Assembly: GCF_009755605.1 (NCBI RefSeq)
Contig: NZ_WPNZ01000011.1
Location: 206,093 to 270,092, forward strand
DNA: 64,000 bases
From: Streptomyces typhae
GTDB lineage: Bacteria; Actinomycetota; Actinomycetes; Streptomycetales; Streptomycetaceae
Direction of reading: 5' to 3'
Shown here: positions 59,827 to 64,000 of the stretch, one piece after another
Layout of the letters: each line of letters starts with the position of its first letter
Numbering within the stretch: the stretch's first letter is position 1
Program-made: the position numbers and the translations under genes
Notes under the pieces: generated by a model
The model's database searches: none
Seen by the model: the letters and a program-made list of their open reading frames with translations, nothing else
Told to the model about the DNA's origin: nothing

Positions 59827-61814
59827 TTGGCGAGCTCCAGCGTCGGCGTCCCGCCCGCCGGTTCGAGGCGGAACACCTGCGCGTACAGGGACAGCTCGGC
59901 CTCCAGGACCCGGATCATCGTCTCCGCCCGGCGGAATCCGTGGCCCTCGCCCTCGAAGGTGATGTAGGCGTGCGGCACGCCGCTGCGCTCCATGCGCTCC
60001 AGGAGCAGCTCGCACTGGGCGGGCGGACAGATCACGTCGTCGAGGCCCTGGAGCAGCAGGAACGGCGCGGTGATCCGGTCGGCGTGGCGTGCGGGCGACC
60101 GCTCCTCGTACCGTCCGGGTACCTCGGCCCAGGGACCGATCAGCGTCTCCAGATAGCGCGACTCGAAGTCGTGGGTGTCGCCGTCGCGCCAGGGCACGAG
60201 GTCGAGTACGGGGTACAGGATCGTGCCGCAGGCGTACACGTCGGTCGTCGTCAGCGAGGCCGCCGTCGTCCAGCCGCCCGCGCTGCCCCCGCGGATCGCG
60301 AGCCGCGCCCGGTCGGCGGTGCCCTCGTCGGCCAGGGCGAGCGCCACAGCCGCGCAGTCCTCGACGTCGACGACGCCCCACTGGTCCCTGAGGCGGTTGC
60401 GGTAGGCCCTGCCGTAGCCGGTGGAGCCGCCGTAGTCGACCTTGGCGACGCCGATGCCGCGTGAGGTGAAGTAGGCGATGGTCAGGTCGAGGACGAGCGG
60501 GGCGCGGCTGGTGGGGCCGCCGTGCGCCCACACCACGTACGGCGGCAGCTCGTCGTCGGGCGCGAGGTGGCCGGGGTGGTGCGGCGGGTAGACGTGGGCG
60601 TGGATCTCGCGTCCGGCGGGGCCGAGGAAGGTGCGGATCTGTGGTTCCGGGTAGTACGTGGGGTCGACGGGGTCGTCGTGCGCGGCGCCGACGACACGGG
60701 CCCGGCCGGTGCGGGTGTCCAGCTCCACCACCTCGTAGGCGCTGCGGGGGCTCGCGGCGATCCCGGCGACGCGGGTGCCGCTGACGGCGAGCGAGGCCGA
60801 CCACTCCGACCAGGGCCCGGCCGCGTCGACGACCTCACCGGTCTCGGGGTCGAGTATGCCGAGCGCGGTGGCGCCGGTGCCGTGCACGACGGCGATCAGG
60901 CCGCTGTCCAGGGGCGCGAACCAGCTGAGGCCGAGCTGCCACAGCGGGCCGCCGAACTCTTCCTCGCGCGGGCACAGGGCGAGCGCCGTGCCGTCGGCCT
61001 CCGCCCGGTACAGGTTCCACCAGCCGGTGCGGTCGCTGACGAACAACAGCCGTCCCTGCCGGTCCCATTCGGCCTGGACGACCGACTCATCGGGGCCGCC
61101 CGCGAGCACCCGGGGAACGTCGAAGGTGCCGTCCGCGCGGACGTCGGCGACCAGGAGTTCCGTGCCGTCCCACGGCATCCGGGGGTGGTCCCAGGCGATC
61201 CACGCGACCCGGGAGCCGTCCGGTGCGAGCCGGGGTCCCGTGACGAAGCGGTGCCGTGCGTCGGACAGCTCCCGCACGGCGCCCCGGTCGTCGGCGGCCG
61301 AGCCGTCGAGGGGCACGGCGGCCACCACCCGCCGCACGTCCGTCGGCTGCTCGCCGGTGAACTCCTCCAGGACGCACCACACTTCGCCGCGGCCCGCGTG
61401 CACTCGCAGATCGGCCCAGCGCAGGCCGCCGCCGACGCCGGACAGCGGCGTCAGGGGTCTGGGTTCGGCCGCGGGCACGTCCGGTTCGTACGCGTACAGG
61501 CGCTGGTCGGCGAAGTCGGCGAAGACGAGCAGCGGTCCGCGCGGGTCGCCGGCGCGGGCGTCCGCCGCCCAGGGCAGGCCGCCGTACTCGATGACGCGGC
61601 TGCGGACGTTCCAGGGCGCGGCGAGGACCGACTCCTCGCGGCCGTCCGTCCTGCGCCGCACCAGGGTCCGCCTACCGCCCTCGGTGGGCCGCGGCTCCGT
61701 CCACCACGCCTCGCCCCCCACGAAGCCGACGAATGCGGGACTGCCGTCGTGAACCGCGGCGAGCGCGGCGTCGATCGGGGACAGCCACGAGCCGTAGGGC
61801 TTGGTCTGAGCCAT
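59823..61814 (-). CDS. S9-family prolyl oligopeptidase (acylaminoacyl-peptidase-like)
   Basis: 663 residues from ATG 61814, chosen because GGGGGAG sits 9 bp upstream; ATG 61823 would have no spacing. The N-terminal about 400 residues form a beta-propeller with repeated blades. The catalytic domain has VVWAHGGPTSRA, GVAKVDYGGSTGYG, the nucleophile IRGGSAGGWT, the Asp in LLLQGLDDVICP and the His in FEGEGHGFR. It likely cleaves short peptides in the cytoplasm. The stop overlaps the S66 gene start by 4 bp. Confidence 0.92.
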   Translation of the reverse strand: MAQTKPYGSWLSPIDAALAAVHDGSPAFVGFVGGEAWWTEPRPTEGGRRTLVRRRTDGREESVLAAPWNVRSRVIEYGGLPWAADARAGDPRGPLLVFADFADQRLYAYEPDVPAAEPRPLTPLSGVGGGLRWADLRVHAGRGEVWCVLEEFTGEQPTDVRRVVAAVPLDGSAADDRGAVRELSDARHRFVTGPRLAPDGSRVAWIAWDHPRMPWDGTELLVADVRADGTFDVPRVLAGGPDESVVQAEWDRQGRLLFVSDRTGWWNLYRAEADGTALALCPREEEFGGPLWQLGLSWFAPLDSGLIAVVHGTGATALGILDPETGEVVDAAGPWSEWSASLAVSGTRVAGIAASPRSAYEVVELDTRTGRARVVGAAHDDPVDPTYYPEPQIRTFLGPAGREIHAHVYPPHHPGHLAPDDELPPYVVWAHGGPTSRAPLVLDLTIAYFTSRGIGVAKVDYGGSTGYGRAYRNRLRDQWGVVDVEDCAAVALALADEGTADRARLAIRGGSAGGWTTAASLTTTDVYACGTILYPVLDLVPWRDGDTHDFESRYLETLIGPWAEVPGRYEERSPARHADRITAPFLLLQGLDDVICPPAQCELLLERMERSGVPHAYITFEGEGHGFRRAETMIRVLEAELSLYAQVFRLEPAGGTPTLELAK

Positions 61815-61853
61815 GTCGTTCATCTCCCCCAGGGGTCGGTCGGGCCGTGCCGG

Positions 61854-63179
61854 TCAGGCCGTGCGCAGGAAGCGGTCGAGCACGCGGGTGCCGAAGTGCA
61901 GCGCCTCGACCGGCACCCGCTCGTCGACGCCGTGGAAGAGCGCCTGGTAGTCGAAGCCCTCGGGCGTCCGCAGCGGCGAGAAGCCGTAGCCGCGGATGCC
62001 GAGCCGCGAGAACTGCTTGGCGTCGGTGCCTCCCGACATGCAGTACGGAAGGACGTGGCCCTCCGGCGCGAACTCCTGGACGGCCGCCCGCATCGCGGCG
62101 AACGTGGGCGTGTCCACCGGCGCCTGGAGGGCCACCTCCCGGTGATGGAACTCCCAGTCGACGTCCGGTCCGGTGAGCCGGTCAAGGGTGGTGCGGAACT
62201 CTTCCTCGCCGCCCGGCAGATATCGGCCGTCCACATAGGCGGTGGCCTCCCCCGGGACCACGTTGACCTTGTATCCGGACGTCAGCATGGTCGGGTTGGC
62301 GCTGTTGCGGACCGTGGGCTCCACCAGCGCGGCAGTGGGCCCGAGCTTCTCCATGAAGGCGTCGACGTCGAAGCCGGGCGCCGTCGGGTCCGCCTCCAGG
62401 CCGTACAGCTCGGCGAGCGCGACCAGGGCCGCCCGCACCGTCGGGGTGAGCCGCACCGGCCAGCGGTGTTCCCCGATACGGGCGACGGCGGCGGCGATCC
62501 TGCTGACCGCGTTGTCGCGGTTCACCTTCGAGCCGTGGCCGGCCGTGCCGCGGGCGGTGAGTTTGAGCCAGCCCGTGCCGCGTTCGCCCGCCGCGATCGG
62601 ATACAACTGGTTGCCGCGGCCGTCGTGGAAGGTGAACGCGCCGGACTCGCTGATGCCTTCCGTGCAGCCCTCGAACAGCTCGGCGTGCTGGTCGGCGAGG
62701 AAGCCGGAGCCGTCGAGCGCGCTGGCCTCCTCGTCGGCGGTGAACGCGATCACGACGTCCCGGCGGGGCCGCACCCCGGCCCGCGCCCAGTTCCGTACGA
62801 CCGCGAGGACCATCGCGTCCATGTTCTTCATGTCGATGGCGCCGCGCCCCCACACGACGCCGTCGCGGACCTCACCGGACAGCGGGTGCACGCTCCAGTC
62901 GGCGGGCTCGGCGGGCACGACGTCGAGGTGACCGTGGACCAGGAGCGCGTCGGCGCCGGGGTCGGTGCCCTCGACGCGGGCGACGACGTTCGTGCGGCCC
63001 GGGGTGCGCTCCAGGAGCCGCGGGGTGAGACCGGCCTCGGCGAGCCGCTCCGCGGCGTACTCGGCGGCCGGGCGTTCGCGGCAGCTGCCGTCGCCGTGGT
63101 TGGTGGTGTCGATGCGGATGAGCTCCGAGGTGAACCGGACGACTTCGTCCAGGGCCCGCTGGTCGATCTGGTCAGCCAT
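61854..63179 (-). CDS. M20-family metallopeptidase (dipeptidase/deacylase-like)
   Basis: 441 residues from ATG 63179 with GAGGAG four bases upstream; an upstream ATG at 63191 lacks this. Zinc ligands: LLVHGHLDVVP, VWGRGAIDMKN, the pair in FTADEEASA, and a later His region (LHFGTRVL). The lid domain is at LKLTARGTAGHGSKVNRDNAVSRI. M20 enzymes remove C-terminal amino acids or N-acyl groups from di- or short peptides. The start lies 8 bp inside the M55 gene end, so translation is coupled. The S9 start is 39 bp downstream. Confidence 0.92.
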   Translation of the reverse strand: MADQIDQRALDEVVRFTSELIRIDTTNHGDGSCRERPAAEYAAERLAEAGLTPRLLERTPGRTNVVARVEGTDPGADALLVHGHLDVVPAEPADWSVHPLSGEVRDGVVWGRGAIDMKNMDAMVLAVVRNWARAGVRPRRDVVIAFTADEEASALDGSGFLADQHAELFEGCTEGISESGAFTFHDGRGNQLYPIAAGERGTGWLKLTARGTAGHGSKVNRDNAVSRIAAAVARIGEHRWPVRLTPTVRAALVALAELYGLEADPTAPGFDVDAFMEKLGPTAALVEPTVRNSANPTMLTSGYKVNVVPGEATAYVDGRYLPGGEEEFRTTLDRLTGPDVDWEFHHREVALQAPVDTPTFAAMRAAVQEFAPEGHVLPYCMSGGTDAKQFSRLGIRGYGFSPLRTPEGFDYQALFHGVDERVPVEALHFGTRVLDRFLRTA

Positions 63180-64000
63180 ACTGCTCCTCAACGGCGGCGT
63201 CGACGATCGTGGTGACCGCCTTGAACGTGCGGATGCCTTCGTACATGGTGTCGCTCGTGTACGCGACCTTCCGCTCCGCCACGCGCCGCACGCCCGGAAC
63301 GACCGTCGCCGCCATCGACAGGTGTTCCGCGTCGAACTCGACCGCCAGCGTGAAGGGCCCGTCGGCCACCGGCTCGTGCCGCACGGCGAGGGCCGCCGCG
63401 TCCCTGGCGGCGGCCCGGATGTCGGCCGCCGTGCGGGCCGGGGTGCGGCAGACCGCCGCGTACCGCGACACGTGGTCCTTCACGGCGACCTTCAGCGCCC
63501 CGGGCGCGTAGCCGAGTGCGTCCTCGCAGGCCAGGTCGTCGCCGGTGACGAGGACGACGGGCACGCCGTACTCCGCGACGACATGGGAGTTGAGGAGCCC
63601 CTCGCTGGCCCGGACACCGTTGATCCACACGCCGGTGATCTGGTTGGCGAGATACGTGTGGGCGAGGACGCCCTCCATGCCGGCGCCCGCGTGGTAGCCG
63701 ACGAAGGCGATGCCGTCGACGTCCGCGTGCTGCACGCCCTCGACCATCGACAGGGACTTGTGCCGTCCGGTGAGCATCTCGGCCCGCTCGTCGAGCTGTT
63801 CGAGCAGCAGATTGCGCATGGTCCAGTGCGCCTCGTTGATGAGCACCTCGTCGGCGCCCCCGTCGAAGAAGCCGAGCACGGCGGCGTTCACGTCGGAGGT
63901 GAACATCGCCCGGCACCGCTCCCACTGCGGTGTGCCCGGCAGCACGTCGGCCGGCCAGGTCACACCCGTGGCGCCCTCCATGTCGGCGCTGATGAGGATC
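63172..64000 (-). CDS. M55-family D-aminopeptidase (DppA-like), N-terminus outside window
   Basis: About 276 visible residues; the start lies beyond 64000, and the first visible residues ILISADMEGATGV already include the zinc ligands Asp and Glu of the family. Other ligands and catalytic His: EVLINEAHWTMRNLL, IAFVGYHAGAGMEG and NSHVVAEYGVPVVLVTGDD. DppA from Bacillus is a zinc D-aminopeptidase acting on D-Ala-containing peptides. As first visible gene of the M55-M20-S9-S66 operon it points to D-amino-acid or wall peptide use. Confidence 0.9.
   Translation of the reverse strand, partial: ILISADMEGATGVTWPADVLPGTPQWERCRAMFTSDVNAAVLGFFDGGADEVLINEAHWTMRNLLLEQLDERAEMLTGRHKSLSMVEGVQHADVDGIAFVGYHAGAGMEGVLAHTYLANQITGVWINGVRASEGLLNSHVVAEYGVPVVLVTGDDLACEDALGYAPGALKVAVKDHVSRYAAVCRTPARTAADIRAAARDAAALAVRHEPVADGPFTLAVEFDAEHLSMAATVVPGVRRVAERKVAYTSDTMYEGIRTFKAVTTIVDAAVEEQYG

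Overview
The window reads as chromosomal DNA of a Streptomyces or close relative. It is very GC-rich (low seventies per cent by eye), with the third-position GC bias, GTG/TTG starts and short AGGAGG-type ribosome sites of that group. It carries actinomycete hallmarks: a gvpOAFGYZJLSK gas-vesicle operon, a SAV_2336-type protein, an ANTAR regulator, an MmyB-type regulator and a SigB-family sigma factor. I see no rRNA, tRNA, insertion sequence, prophage or CRISPR array. Two genes are cut by the window edges: the one at base 1 loses its C-terminus and the one at base 64000 loses its N-terminus.

Layout. 1-6393 (minus) is a four-gene unit: Trypco1 protein, trypsin/VMAP protein, MoxR-like AAA+ ATPase and a SAV_2336/vWA/P-loop protein. 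Its parts match the proposed ternary (vWA-MoxR-VMAP) conflict or signalling systems of multicellular bacteria, and it is the most interesting block. 6530-13705 is mixed housekeeping: VOC protein, two methyltransferases, pterin dehydratase, ADP-ribosylglycohydrolase with a divergent MmyB-type regulator, and a stand-alone dnaK paralogue with a HAIR-like operator. 13910-26354 holds OsmC, a caspase-fold-like DUF6345 protein, an APC permease, a membrane phosphodiesterase, a serine-recombinase-like relic, two metallo-beta-lactamase-fold hydrolases, a DedA protein, an aminotransferase-fold protein without its PLP lysine, and a Thr/Glu-repeat surface protein. 26606-33579 looks like a stress-response neighbourhood: ANTAR and PAS/GAF sensors, SigB-family sigma factor, pyruvate-oxidase-like enzyme, CBS protein, PfpI-type protein and a DinB-like protein. 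33970-39378 contains an AraC regulator, an ABC-F ATPase, a PAP2-diacylglycerol kinase fusion, a methyltransferase and a 35-residue membrane peptide.

39482-45114 is a complete gas-vesicle operon (minus). Upstream on the same strand is a LigD-type polymerase, transketolase and type II NADH dehydrogenase operon (45172-49539). 49780-56715 is mixed: enolase-superfamily protein, P-loop protein, membrane protein, VOC protein, DUF5107 protein, arginase-fold protein, acetyltransferase and LapA-like protein. 56900-64000 ends with a secreted X-Pro-type hydrolase and a tight peptidase operon (M55, M20, S9, S66) that probably degrades peptides or cell-wall fragments.

Two themes recur. Spaces at gene ends, often between convergent genes, are filled by short perfect or near-perfect tandem repeats (44 bp x 6, 20 bp x 5, 31 bp x 2, 17 bp x about 11). 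Several proteins keep an enzyme fold but lack key active-site residues (aminotransferase, arginase, enolase superfamily, serine recombinase), which suggests binding or regulatory roles. All function calls come from reading the sequence without database searches.
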